Shown piece after piece: positions 26,920 through 38,465 of a DNA stretch of 64,000 bases. A program made the translations under genes and the position numbers. The stretch's first letter is position 1. Every line of letters starts with the position of its first letter. Below the pieces are notes generated by a model. It did not search any database. It had not been told where the DNA came from and saw only the letters and a program-made list of their open reading frames with translations. Origin of the DNA: Eopsaltria australis (taxonomy: Eukaryota > Chordata > Aves > Passeriformes > Petroicidae); the NCBI GenBank assembly GCA_034509425.1, contig JAVTVJ010000047.1, positions 2,542,001 to 2,606,000 on the forward strand, read 5' to 3'.

Positions 26920-27045
26920 CTCCCCGAGGCGCCCGGCGCCGCCGCTCGCCCCGCGGGGGTCGGCAAGGCGCGGCTTAGCGGCGGCGGCGGCCGCGGCGGC
27001 GCGGGCCGCTCTCCATCTTCCCCCTTGGCCGTCCCGGGCGCCGAG
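26920..27045 (-). other. LATS2: Probable LATS2 non-coding exon 1 (approximate 5' end)
   Basis: Inside the CpG island, the minus strand has a strong donor, GGGGAG|GTGAGCGG, with the exon ending at 26920 and the intron starting at 26919. The stretch before it is GCC-rich leader typical of mammalian and avian LATS genes and includes AAGATGGAGAGC at about 27008-27019. The transcription start is not visible; I place it near 27045, between the donor and the TEAD-type motif cluster. The exon would carry a 13-codon upstream ORF (ATG at 27016, stop at 26975) if transcription starts above 27016. Identity rests on position, strand and splice donor, not on protein homology. Confidence 0.55.
26975..27016 (-). 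other. Candidate upstream ORF in LATS2 exon 1 (13 codons, arginine-rich)
   Basis: An ATG at 27014-27016 within AAGATGGAG opens MESGPRRRGRRRR followed by TAA at 26975-26977. Eight or more of the 13 residues are encoded by CGC-type codons of the GC repeat. It matters only if the real transcription start lies upstream of 27016. The composition may simply reflect the GCC/CGG repeat. Confidence 0.35.
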
Positions 27046-27081
27046 TGCGGGGCGCAGTCGGGACATTCGCTACATTGTTGG

Positions 27082-27146
27082 CATTCCATTCGCGCCACGT
27101 GACCCGCGGCGCCCGCGTCATTCCACTCCCCTCCCGGCGCATTCCA
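27082..27146 (-). promoter_or_regulatory. Cluster of three TEAD-type sites with an E-box
   Basis: CATTCCA occurs at 27082-27088, 27119-27125 and 27140-27146, all in one orientation (TGGAATG when read along LATS2). This is the core bound by TEAD factors, the DNA partners of YAP/TAZ. CACGTGAC at 27096-27103, a USF/MITF/TFEB-type E-box, lies between the first and second sites. A given 7-mer on either strand is expected about once per 8 kb in random DNA, so three in 65 bases is unlikely by chance. LATS2 is an established YAP/TAZ-TEAD target in negative feedback. Binding here is inferred. Confidence 0.6.
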
Positions 27147-27395
27147 GCGGGGGGAGGGGCTTCCAGGGCGGGAAGGGCCGGGAAGGGCTGGCGCACCCCC
27201 AGGGACCGCGGTGGCGGGGACCGCCTGCCCTCCGCCCGCCGGCCCCTCGGGGCGCCCGTCCGTAGCTGTACGGGCAGTAACAAGTGACATTTTCCCCTCA
27301 CAAAACCCACCCTGCGTCACAGCAACTCCTCGCCGGGTTCTGGCGGGAGAGGGGTGGCACTGCCTCCACTTGTTGAGGCGGAAAGGGCTGAAGTC

Positions 27396-27560
27396 CAATC
27401 GTGGAATGACTTGGGTTGGAAGGGACCATTAAAGGCCATCTAGATCCAACTCCCTGCACATGGAGGGGACGTTCCACTAAACCAGGTTGCTTAGAGCCTG
27501 GCCTTGGACACCTCCAGGGATGAGGCATCCATAGCTTCTCTGGGCGAGATAGGTGACTTG
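27396..27560 (-). mobile_element. CR1 LINE 3' fragment next to the LATS2 island
   Basis: AATCGTGGAATGACTTGGGT is the reverse complement of a CR1 3' end. It is followed by phrases such as GGCCTTGGACACCTCCAGGG and GCATCCATAGCTTCTCTGGG, typical of CR1 read backwards. The copy is 5' truncated and lies at the upstream edge of the LATS2 CpG island. Confidence 0.88.
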
Positions 27561-27930
27561 GAAGTGCTCTTCCACTCACCCTATGCTCCAAACTCATTTA
27601 AATTGAAAGGTCTGTGCTGACAGCCATTATTCCTACCACTATCCATTCCATGCTGGACTAACCAGGCACACGAAGTGGCAGCACTATCAATGCCTACTTG
27701 GGGTTTCCTTTTGGTTTCTGGTTTACTTGTTTGGTTTTGGTTTATTTTTGAGGGGGTTTACATGTTTTTCATGTTGTTTCATAATGGTGAGGAGACAAGG
27801 GAGCTATGAGGTACTGGAGGAGGGCAGACAGGGAATTCACATCTGGAACAAAAATGCAGAACTAAGCTGCAAAGGATATTTGGATGCAGAGTTCATGTTT
27901 GACCTTGTTATGGATGCAGCTACCTGGAAC

Positions 27931-28290
27931 CAGAATCACAGAATCACTAAGACTCAAAAAGATCTCTGAGATCATCAAGTCCAACCATTAACCCAGCACC
28001 GATGTGTTCACCACTAAATCACATCCCCAGGTGCCACATCCACATATCTTTTGAACACTTCCAGGAGTAGTGACTTCACCACTTCCCTGGACAGCCTGTT
28101 CCAATGCCCAACCACCTTTTCAGGGAAGATATTTTTCCTAAGATGAAATCTAAACCTTCCCTGGCACTACTTGAGGCCATTTCCTCTTGTCCTGCTGCTT
28201 GTTACCTTAGGGACCGATCCCCACCTCATTACAACCTCCTTTCAGGTAGTTTTAGAGAGTGATAGGGCCCCCCAATTAACCTGTTTTTCA
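27931..28290 (-). mobile_element. CR1 LINE 3' fragment
   Basis: It begins with CAGAATCACAGAATCACTAA and continues with AGATCATCAAGTCCAACC, GGACAGCCTGTTCCAATGCC, and a segment around TTTCCTCTTGTCCTGCTGCT, all diagnostic of the avian CR1 3' region in reverse orientation. It is a separate insertion from the copy at 27396, of a different subfamily by sequence. No open frame remains. Confidence 0.9.
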
Positions 28291-31200
28291 TGAAAGCAGG
28301 AATATTATGATTTTAGATATCTCTCTGGTCTTTAATAAAGACAATTCACAATTTGAAATAATCCCCATGCTCCCAAATACTATAAGGTTTGGATCTGGGA
28401 GGCTGGCTCTGATCACAGCACGACAGATATGCATGCTAGTCATAACCAGGGGGTATTAATACAGAGTAAAAACCCGAAGAAAGTAAACTTTCTTATATAT
28501 AGACATATATCTTTAGATCATCAACATGGAAGAAGCCTGCAGTCCTGAAATTCTTCAAAATTCTTCAAATCCTGTTGCACAGCTGAGAGCTGCTCATTGT
28601 AGGCTGCTCTGTTTGGCAGGGAAAATATCAGTCTTGCAAACTGTTAAGACACGTTTAATCATGTGATGAGCCCCAGTGTCTTCCACTGGACTGCGAGCAC
28701 ATATAAAGAGAAATATGTGCATAACAGTCTTTCCAGGATGGGAGCTATATTTACAGCCTTTTCCAAGCCAGGGAGACTATTTTTTTGAGTAATATACTCA
28801 TGCTATCTCAGGATATTTCTCTGAGCTTGTTTTTCCTAAATTTTTTTTCCAATGTCTTCCATGCAAAACTGTCAATAGTGCCTTATATGTAAATAATGCT
28901 CATAAAAAATAGTGCTTATAAAAGTGCTGGTTTGGGAGGGGAATCGAGTGCTACATTTCATGAGAAAAACGCAGCCTGGTGCACAGAAATTGCTTAGCGT
29001 CTGATCTGAGGGCAGTCAGTTACTGTATATAAATTACTGTCAGAATTTCAATAGTGTCATTGACTGGAATATATTGTAGGGCAGGGCAGGGGGGAAGGAA
29101 GAAGCCTCTCACTCTGGAAAGCTAAAGATAAGGAAATCCATTTGGTTCAGACCAGATTCCAGTGCTGGCAGAATATTGCAGGAAAATGTGGCTCATTTTG
29201 CAATCTTCAAATACCTGCAAAACTGAAGTAAATTTTAAATGATATGACAGATGCAGCATGGCTTCATTTTCTGAATTACTGCTGTGCTTATCCGATGAAG
29301 CATAGCAACATGATTGCCCAAACCAGACATTGCTCAATGGCTTGAGACCTTTTCTCAACAAAGTTCAGGCTGGTTTAAAGGAACAGCATCAAGATAAAAA
29401 TTGCTTACTCTGTGCTATTATATTCTTTTGTAAGATTTGCTTGTTAACCACTTTCTTAAATCTGGGTAAAACAGATTTTTAATTTACTTTTCTTCTTTGG
29501 AATTGTTTGTTTTCCTATTGCATTCCAATCCATCTGGGAAGGCGACTCAGCTGCACTATTTTGCTTCCTGGTTCCAGCCAGCTGCACTTTCTGAATTTCA
29601 TGCATTTGCACAAAGTTCCTGGGATAGAATTTCCACCAACACAGCAGCGAGTACAGGTGAGATGGGTTGCGTCCATCCTCTAGAAAGTGCCCACATTCAG
29701 CTGTTGCACCACAGATGTAGACACTGTAGACTATTTCGGCTTTTTCCTTTTAGAAGCACAAGCTATTGGAAATCATGTTCCTCAGAAATACTAGGGAAAT
29801 TGAAATCAGCCAGGTTGATACAACAACTTGGTCAAAACATGGTTTGATCTTTTTGAGATTACTGTGAAAATAATCTCTTTGGATATTACTGTCAAGTGTT
29901 TCTTCCCGGCTATCTTCTCCCCAGTAAGGTACCTCCAGAAGGAAAGATGCTCATAAAAAGAACAATGCAATTTAGGGTGTGAGGAGCAGCAAGTCGGTTC
30001 CCAGACTAGACCATGAGATAATAATCGACCGTGAGTAAGGGTCATTGTGTTTATTCATGGCGCTGCTTCAGTGAGTGACTGCTGGATCTGTGGTGATTAC
30101 AGCACTCACCTCCTGACTTGCCTAAGCAGCTGTCTTGCCGTGTGGGCAAGAGGGAAGAACCACAGATCCACTATTTCACGTTCTTTCTCCTTCCACCCAC
30201 CTGCAACAACGAGGGAGGTGCGAGCTCTGTGTAGCTTCATCCTGACATCTGATGCTGCGTGTTGCCTCATCCCCTCCTTGTACTCTTGTTTCACTGTTTG
30301 CTGGGCCACAGTGTCTCTTTCTAAACTATTGTATTTGGAACCAATTACCAAATCATGCTGCTAAAAATACTCTTAGCAACCAAATAATTATGATGTGGGT
30401 GGATGAACTTTTTCTTTAGACGGTACTAATTGCCAATAAAAGCTTGAACCAGTTCAGAAAACTTGAAAAGGAAAAGTAAAGCAGGAATATCATCAGCAAT
30501 GCCTGGTTCTCTGCTAGTTTTTTTCAAAAAGAGGAACACACACATGAAATAATACTGAACATGTGAGCATGTGTGTATGAGCATACAGACACAAGGAATT
30601 TGCTGACAGTGACATCCTGTTTAGAATAACAGTGACATGCTTCGAATAAACCAGCGTGATGTAAAATGAATGATGTGTAAGGAAAAAAGACTTCACTATG
30701 TCACTGAAATGTTCTTGTTTCAACACATTGATTTCCATTGCAGAGTGATACCGGGGAATCATTCCTCCCAAATCACCCACACAAAACCAATTTGAAACAG
30801 CAGTTCTGAGTTCTCCAGCACAGTACAGACAATACAACTCATATGTGAATATAATATATATGTTTAACCCTGATGCAAAATTGCATTTCTGGTGGTCAAA
30901 GTTAGGCTCAGTGCTTCAATAATTGAGTAGGTGAAAAAAATAAACTCTAAACAAATTCTGAGTATGGTTAGATATGCTTTTTTTCCCCCTTAGGAGAATG
31001 TCTATGGAATCTATCACAGCACTCTTTTGGGGTGGAAAAGATGCAGTGAAAGTGAGACCTGGTATTTCAGAAATTCATTTTATTTAAAAACAAAGTAGTG
31101 ACATGGGACCAATCTGACCTGAAAAGGGCCTCAGCTTGCACACAGACTCTGGTTGACTGGATAAGGCATTCTGGATGCTCAGACTGCTTTTACAGCACTC

Positions 31201-34200
31201 ACAGGTTCTAAAGGTTCAAAACTCTGAATTTCACAAGGACCCATGTTCCTATGTACTCTGCTCCCAGCCCCAGACTTTGTATCAATCATTGACTGCTGCT
31301 GGAGCCCAGCAGAGCCCAAGAGGACTGTAGGAATGTCGGGACTTCATGTGGAATTTCATCAGTGTGAGCCAGTTGTGCTCTCCATTTGGAAATGAATTGC
31401 TGAAGTGTTCAAGTCCCTGCAATCAGCTTAATGCATCACTTTGTTCAAATGCAATGCAGATGGCTTTTGAATAACACAGCCACCCAGTCTGGAAATTTTA
31501 GAAGTTTTTAGGCAGTGCCCTTCTGATCCTGGAGAAAAAGAGAAGGGTAATGCAGGACATGTGAAGCCTGGTAACAGGTCTGGGCATCCAGCAACCATCA
31601 TTCTAGCCTGCAATTATCTTTTCATCAAAGGCCTGGCACAGCAGCATCTCCCAGCATACCCCCACCACAGCTTTGTCCTTCCTGACACATGCTCTGAATG
31701 ATTCACACTCTGGACAGAAGGAAAAGGTGTGGGAGGAGCACATGCGTATTCAAAGCCCTTGGCTTGCTGCAGAAAATGAGGGACTTTGGAAATGGTGAGG
31801 ACAAGGGTGGTTTCCCAAAATGTTTGTGTGGAAGAAAAAAAATGGAGTTGTAAGGAACCCCTATCCTGAAGGAGCAAATGAGGCACTTTTCTTCTCCAGT
31901 ACTCTGGAGAAGAAAATACAAAGGAGCAACTGGTATGGAGGTAAGGATTTGGGACTAGTAAACTCCTAAAGGAGCACCGCATGTGAAAGCAGCACCAGAG
32001 TACATGGGGAGGAATGAGCCACACGTGTAGCCTGTGGAGACTCCAAAGTGCCCCATGCACACACACACTCTCACTCACTCACTAGTGCAAGGGTATTTGG
32101 CAACTGTAAGGGACCATCCAAGGCTTTAGAACACCGATACACCACTGAAACGTTTAATGTTGATTTGGGTGAGGGGGTGGTAGTCAGGTCTGTAGAGACA
32201 AAGATAACATAGATCAGCTTTTTTCTACTCCCTGTTCCTTTTGGGACTGACAGCAAACTGTTTTACTTCTCCACCTGAACTTCCCTGCCTGTAAGAAAAG
32301 AGGGGTAATTCCCATGTTTTGGAAAGACTAGGAAATCTCTGAATGAATAGCTCTTTCTATGACCTATCATTATGTTAAATTGATGTCTCAAAGCCCAGCA
32401 TAAGAACTCAGCATTAATGTAAAAGAAAGCTGTGTTCATTTCTCTGATCATTTACTGTACCTATTTAGAAGGCCTGCTATTAAAGCCCTGTGCAGCTCTG
32501 TCCATGAGTAACTAATACACAGGGAAAGATCCAAATCTTGTTTAAAGATCTGGTCCCATTAGATAAGACCCTGGAATAAGAGACAAAAATTACTCATGTG
32601 ACAAAGACTGCAATTTACTCATATGAAGCCTAAAATAGCAGTGAACAAAACTTCACTGAAAATGGGTATTTTCAGTTAGTTGCTTGCAATTAATGCCTGG
32701 TCACTAAAGCTAAATTCCCCGAAAGCAGCACTAGGAAGGCACATACTAGATACCTCACCAGAGAAATCTGATGGATAATTGTCAAGAGGGAGACAAACTG
32801 TAGTAGTCACAGCAGGGAATGTATACAGTTTACATTCTCAGGGTTGGTTAGGAACCCACATCCATTTGGTTGCAAACCAGACTGAGTCACAGGCATTTTA
32901 CCACATTTATTCCTAACCCTTCCCAGAGCAAAAACTAAAAGCATTTCAGGAAGTCTTAAGGTCTACAATTCTTAGAAACTTACCAAGACCCCTCTTGTCC
33001 TAAGAAAGGACAAATAGGTATGGCTAGAGGGAATAAATACGTTAACAAAGGAGTTCAGCAGTGAGGGCTGGCAGTCCAGTGCCCTCGGAAGATAACACTA
33101 GATGGATTATAACCATCTCAGCTGACAAACAGAAATGATTCTCCCAGCTAAAGGTGTGAATGGAGTCACAAGTTAGTACATTTAATAGCCTGCCTTATCA
33201 AAAGCCTTAAAAGGAGAAGTGGTACTTCAGAAAAGAACAAGAAAATGTCAGATTATACGCCAATTGAACACATTTTGGGTTCCCAGTATACTATGTGGTT
33301 TGGACTACATGTGGGTCTCAGAGGAAACCATTCCTCTTCTAAGATGTTGCTGGATCTGACAGTCTGTAAAAGGAGGGAAATATAACTGGAAGATTATTAA
33401 AAAAATAGTGACCATGGTAATGAGCCTTGGATCAGATCTTTGAACAAGACTTGGATCTTTCCCTGTAAGCCTTGTTATTATGACTAAGTCAGCTCTAAAG
33501 GGAAAAAATAGCAGCAATGAATTTCAACTGATTAAATACAGAGAGAAACTGGACATGGAACAGAGTAAAGGAAGGAATGGAATAGAAAAAGCGACAGTGG
33601 CATATGTTAAGAAGCAGTATTAATGTGCATTCAAAGACAATTAAAATAATAGTACAGATGGGTAAGGAAGTACATGGAGAAGAAAAAGACACAGTGCAGA
33701 AGAAGAGAACTAGACAGATTGCAACTGACATCAGTAATGCGCAAGGAAAAAGGAGTGAGTTGATATAAAACATGGAAGTTGAACTGTAAGAGACTGAACT
33801 ACGAGCATTCAAGTACTCCAGATACACTGAATAAGACTTCAGTGGAAACAGGCAAACAGAGGTAGATGTCAGCTATAGAAGTAGAAAAAACTTATTTCTA
33901 CCTCTATTTTTTAAAAGTCTTTGGAGCAAAGAGTGAGAGAAGCAGGTGACAGAAGTAACCATAAATTAAAATAGAGACAGAAGTAAGACCACGCTGATGC
34001 AAGGCAATCACATGTGTGGAACAGCTACTAAATAAGAACATTCCAGGGAGACATAGGGAAAATATCAGTTAATCTTGCTATATGTGATGGTGCACCAGAA
34101 GGCTGCAATTGCTACCAAAAAACCTCAAACCCATTGTAAGGGATCACCTCTTCAGAGTAGAGACTACATCTCTGCAGATAAAATGGACAGAGGAGTTGAA

Positions 34201-35365
34201 GAGAGAAACTAGTCTAGGCTGCACGAACATTCACAAGGAACACAGCAATTCAGTGGCAAAACCAGGAGCAGAATCCTCATCTACCAGATAATGATGAAGA
34301 TTATACCGTCACTAAAACAGAAACAAAATAACAAAAGGATGCAAAACACAGAGTCAGAGGGGATGTCCAATTTCTCGGTTCCAGGCTATTGCGCAGACAG
34401 AAAGCTCTAAAGCAAACCTGTAAGACTTGGGTCTTGCCCTAGCTACTCTGCAGAAATTCAGATCCTTGCTGCTTAGCCTATCTTTGACACACAGTAATTT
34501 TCTTCCAGGGGTGCTGTAAGTAAGCCTATTGCTTCATCTCATTTTCCTAAGTAAACTGTCTTTTCACAGTGACTGTGCCAATGGAGCTGGCCTTACATCG
34601 GCATACCTGCCACATCTGCGTGACAGCACAGAGCTGCCTGGCGGTGCCACTGGCTCACAGCCTCTCCTGGGCTCAGTACAGCAGGGTTGCAGAACTCTTC
34701 TGTTCAAGGTCTGCCCTCAGAAGTGGCAAGTTCTCAGGGCTCCTGCTGAGCCTACTACTGAGCCACCACGTTTGTTTCTTGTGCTGTAAGAGAGGGCCTG
34801 AGAGCTGAGCAGTGGAGTGGTGCAGTTGTGAGGGGCAGGGCTCCAGTGGAAGCCTCCACTGTTTGGATTGCCTGCAGGAAGGAAGTGGGATAACATACAA
34901 CTTGGCAAGGCATCTCAAAGCAGTATAAGGAGCTCCAGTCAACAAACCTCACATATTTTCTTGGGGGAGAAAGAATGATACTGAGTAGAGGAAAAACTAC
35001 AGTCACACCTCTGTGTACTCTGGGAGTCAAAATCCTGTGTGCTTTGCACTTGTTTACACAGCTCTATCAGCAAAGAAGGATACCAGAAAACCAAGAGAAG
35101 TATTTGCTATTGTCTGTGGGGTGAGTGACTTGCACGAATAAAATAACTTGGCCTGACCCGTTGGTATAATCACAAGCAGGATGGAAAGATGGGTATTAAG
35201 TATCATCTGGCCTTGGCAATAGAAACATAAAATTGCACACTGGGACTTGTCATCCATATGTGCAATACATCCATATTAAAGGCAAAGTTTTATTGAAGTT
35301 GGGTTCAGGATTACAGCCCCTAAAAAGTTGTTGGGGAAAATTCTGAGAGGACCCCTGTGTAGATC
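28291..35365. other. Intergenic DNA between LATS2 and SAP18, first part
   Basis: I see no gene or clear mobile element here. It is AT-rich intergenic DNA with scattered short open frames on both strands, none with recognisable domains. The 27561-27930 gap between the two CR1 copies likewise holds nothing recognised apart from a CATTCCA word at 27644. Enhancers or lncRNA exons cannot be excluded from sequence alone. Confidence 0.6.
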
Positions 35366-36442
35366 TATTGCGTTTGCATGGCAAGGTTTTGGCAGTGGGG
35401 GACTACAGGGATGGTTTCTGTGAGAAACTTCTAGAAGCTCCCCCCATGTTTGACAGAGCCAATGCCAGCTGGCTCCAAGATGGACCTGCCCACTGCTGGC
35501 CAAGGCTGAGCCCATCAGTGATACTGGTAATTCCTCTGGAATAACAGACTTGAAAAGGGTGGAAAAATGCTGCACAGCAGCAGCCAGAAAGAGTGAGAAA
35601 ACATGAGGGCAACAACACTGCAGTCACGCAGTTCAGTGAAGGAAGGGCAGGAGGTGCACTAGGCATCGAAGCTGAGATTCCCCTGAAGTCTCCGGTGCAG
35701 ACCATGGTGAGGCAGCTGTGCCACTGCAGCCCCTGGAGGTCCACAGAGGAGCAGAGGTCCACCTGCAGCCGTGGAAGAGCCCAGAGCGGAACAGGGGGAA
35801 TGCCTGAAGGAGGCTGTGAGCCCATGGGAAGCCCATGCTGGAGTAGGCTCCTGGCAGGACTGGTTAATCTGTGGAGAGAGGAGCCCATGCTGGAGCAGGT
35901 TTGCTGACAGGACTTGTGACACTGTGAGGGACCTATTTTGGAGAAATCAGTGAAGAACTGCAGCCTGTGGGAAGGACTGACGTTGAAGAAGTTCATGAAG
36001 AATTGTCTCCTGTGGGAGGGACCCCACACTGGAGCACGGGAGGAGTGTGACAAGCCTCCTCCTGAGGAGGAAGAAGCAGCAGAGACACATGTGATGAAAT
36101 GCCTGCAGCCCCCATTCCCTATCCCCCTGCACTACTGTGGAGGAGGAGGTAGGGAATTCAGAAGTGAATTCAGGAAGGAAGGGGTGGGAGAAAGGGATTT
36201 TAAGAATTAGCTTTTATTTCTTATTATACTACTCTAATTTGACTGATAATAAATTAAATTAATTTTCCCGAAGTTGAGCCTGTTTTGCCCATGACTGTAA
36301 TTGGTGAGTCCTTTGTCTTGCTGTCCTTAACTCAACCCATGAGAATTTTGTTATATTTTCTTTCCTCTGTCCAGCTGAGAAGGGGAGCGATAAGAGTGGC
36401 TTTGGTGGGCACCAGGCATCCAGTCAGGGTCAACCCACCACA
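35366..36442 (+). mobile_element. Solo LTR of an avian endogenous retrovirus (about 1.08 kb)
   Basis: The sequence follows a long LTR family common in neoavian and songbird genomes. It starts near TATTGCGTTTGCATGGCAAG (expected TG start changed to TA) and ends GGTCAACCCACCACA. Its centre holds repeated short units based on CTGGAGCAGG and CTGTGGGAAGGAC, and it ends with a U3/R-like AT-rich part with AATAAATT at about 36247. No internal gag/pol/env sequence flanks it, so it looks like a solo LTR left by recombination. I saw no matching target-site duplication. Open frames of 60-216 codons on both strands are by-products of this element. The class (ERVL or ERVK) is not decided. Confidence 0.75.
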
Positions 36443-37134
36443 GCAGGAGACTGAAAAATCCTCAGCTCTCCATAATGCTTCACTACAGTATCATCACAGA
36501 ATAATATAACATGAACACAGCACTGAAACTGAAAGAGTTTCCCCTCCAAAAAATGCTTCACCACCGCGTGTTCCTGTTTGATGACTATCATTATCACCGC
36601 GTGTCTCCTCGTCTTCCACACAGTCTTTCAACCCACGTCTATTTTGAATTAACTTCCCACACCAGCCACTGCTTTTAGCTCACTTCAGGAATACAAAGTT
36701 CCATGTCTAAAAAGCATCACAGCAGTCCTAAACATGCTTTCAAGTTTCTAGCTACTTTCTTTCAGTCTCTGCTCTATGTTGCCTTTACATACTCTTCTAG
36801 ATCATAAAAACTCCAGGATTAAAGAAGAAAGGCTCTGAATGTTAGGGGGTAGCTTTTATCCTTCACCAGTCAGTAAACTGTAGGTTGGATAGTATGTGAT
36901 TTGCAAATAATTAAAATACAGATTTTGGTTATAATGAATCTGTAACTTAAATGAGTAAAGTCTTCTTTAAGTCTTGAAATGTGATAAACACATGAATAGA
37001 AATATTGTTATACTGTAAATCAAAGTGAATAAAGACACAGAAGTCACAACCAATTGTTTCAAAGCAGCATCTCATGACAGCATGCAAACCAACTTGAGTG
37101 GCCCTTGCTTTTCTATCCCCATGATTACAAATTA
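36443..37134. other. Intergenic DNA between the solo LTR and the long CR1
   Basis: About 690 bases of AT-rich DNA with no recognised gene or repeat. Short open frames have no recognisable domains. Confidence 0.6.
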
Positions 37135-38465
37135 GAGAATCATAGAATGGTTTGGGTTGCAAGAGACCTTAAAGATCATCCATTTCCAGCCCTCTGCCAT
37201 TGAGACAGGGACACCTTCCACTAGATCATGTTTCTCCAAGCCTCATCCAACCTGGCCTTGAACACTTCCAGGGATGGAGCATCCATAGCTTCTCTGGGCA
37301 GCCTGTGGCAGTGCCTCACCATCCTCACAGGGAAGAATTTCTTCCTAATATCTAATCTAAATTTGCCCTCTGTCAGTTTAAAGCTACTCCCCTCGCCCTG
37401 TCATAAAAAGTCTCTCCACCTCTCATGTGGCCCCCTTCAAGTACTGGAAGCCTGCTCTGAGGTCTCTCCAGAGCCTTCTGTTCTCCAGGCTGAACAATCC
37501 CAACTCTCTCAGGCTGTCTTCATTGGAGTGCTACAGCACTCCGATCATCTTCTTCATGGTTCTCCAATGGATGCGCTCCATTGTTACATTGGGGACCCCA
37601 GGGCTGGATGCAGCACTGCAGCTGGGGTCTCAGCAGAGCAGAGGGGCAGAATCCCCTCCCTGGCCCTGATGCCCACCCTGCTTTGGATGCAGCCCGGGAC
37701 ACCATTGGCTTTGTGGGCTGTGAGTGCACATTGCCAAAACAAACTGAACTGCTTGTCAACCAGCACCCCTAAGTCCTTCTGCTCAGTGCTGCTCTCAATC
37801 CATCCTCCACCCAGCTTGTATTTGTGCTTGGCATTGCCCTGACACAGGTGCAGGACCTTTACACTTGGCCTTTTTGAGCTTCATGAGATTCACATGGGCC
37901 CATCTCTCAAGCCTGTCAAGGTTTCTGTGGATGATATCCCTTCCCTCCAGCATGTCAATTGCACTACACAACTTGGTGTCACTGGCAAACTTGCTGAGGG
38001 TGCACTAAATGCCACATCACACTCACCAAACCTTGAGGAATGCCACTTGTCATTTGTCTCCACTTGGACATTATGCTGTTGACCATAACTCTTTCAGTGT
38101 GACCATCCAGCCAATTCCCAATCCATTAAGTGGTCCACCCATCAAATCCACTTCTCTCCATTTTAGAAATGAGGATGTCATACGGGACAATGCCAAATGC
38201 CTTGCATAAGTCCAGGTAGATTATGTCTGTTGCTCTTCCTTTATCCACTACTGTTGTAACCCTGTGGTAGAAGGCCACCAAATTTGTCAGGCATGATTTA
38301 CCCTTAGTGAAACCACATTGGCTGTCACTAGTCACCTCATTTTCCATGTGAATTAGCACAGTTTCCAGGAGGATCTGTTCTGTGATCTTGCTGGGCATAG
38401 AGATGAGACTGACATGCCTGTAGTTCCCTGGGTCTTTCTTTTTTCACTTTTTTAAAAGTCTTCTC
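37135..38465 (-). mobile_element. CR1 LINE with reverse-transcriptase remnants
   Basis: The 3' terminus is at 37135 (AGAATCATAGAATGGTTTGG, the reverse complement of the CR1 end) and the copy runs to about 38465, so it is read on the minus strand and covers the C-terminal part of ORF2 plus the 3' UTR. At 38126-38398 the minus frame shows reverse-transcriptase signatures: [16 protein letters not shown], then YLDLCKAF. Further along, the catalytic FADD-type motif appears as FASDTKL, so one aspartate is lost. Several frameshifts separate the blocks. It is a dead, 5'-truncated copy. Confidence 0.92.

Larger units (their letters stand above)
26160..27380. promoter_or_regulatory. LATS2: LATS2 CpG-island promoter region
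   Basis: GC content and CpG density rise abruptly here compared with the AT-rich flanks; the densest part is about 26400-27260. No TATA box is evident, as expected for a dispersed CpG promoter. The island covers the proposed exon 1 and its donor, and its outer edge abuts a CR1 fragment starting near 27396. TGCGTCA half-CRE/AP-1-like words occur at 26278 and 27313. Long open frames in this segment on both strands are by-products of low stop-codon frequency in GC-rich DNA. Confidence 0.85.

Noticed and set aside
26276..27265. Open frame of 329 codons on the plus strand (and 229- and 160-codon frames on the minus strand) in the LATS2 CpG island
   Set aside because: They are rich in Pro, Arg, Ala and Gly as expected from GC-rich DNA with few stops, several overlap in different frames, and no domain is recognisable.
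26278..27319. TGCGTCA words at 26278 and 27313 as CRE/AP-1 sites controlling LATS2
   Set aside because: Two scattered half-site-like words more than 1 kb apart are weak evidence; listed only as part of the island.
35403..36053. Minus-strand open frame of 216 codons with repeated leucine/serine/proline text
   Set aside because: It lies antisense inside the LTR and reflects the LTR's repeated units.
38126..38398. 90-codon frame resembling reverse transcriptase as a host gene
   Set aside because: It is part of a truncated, frameshifted CR1 LINE.
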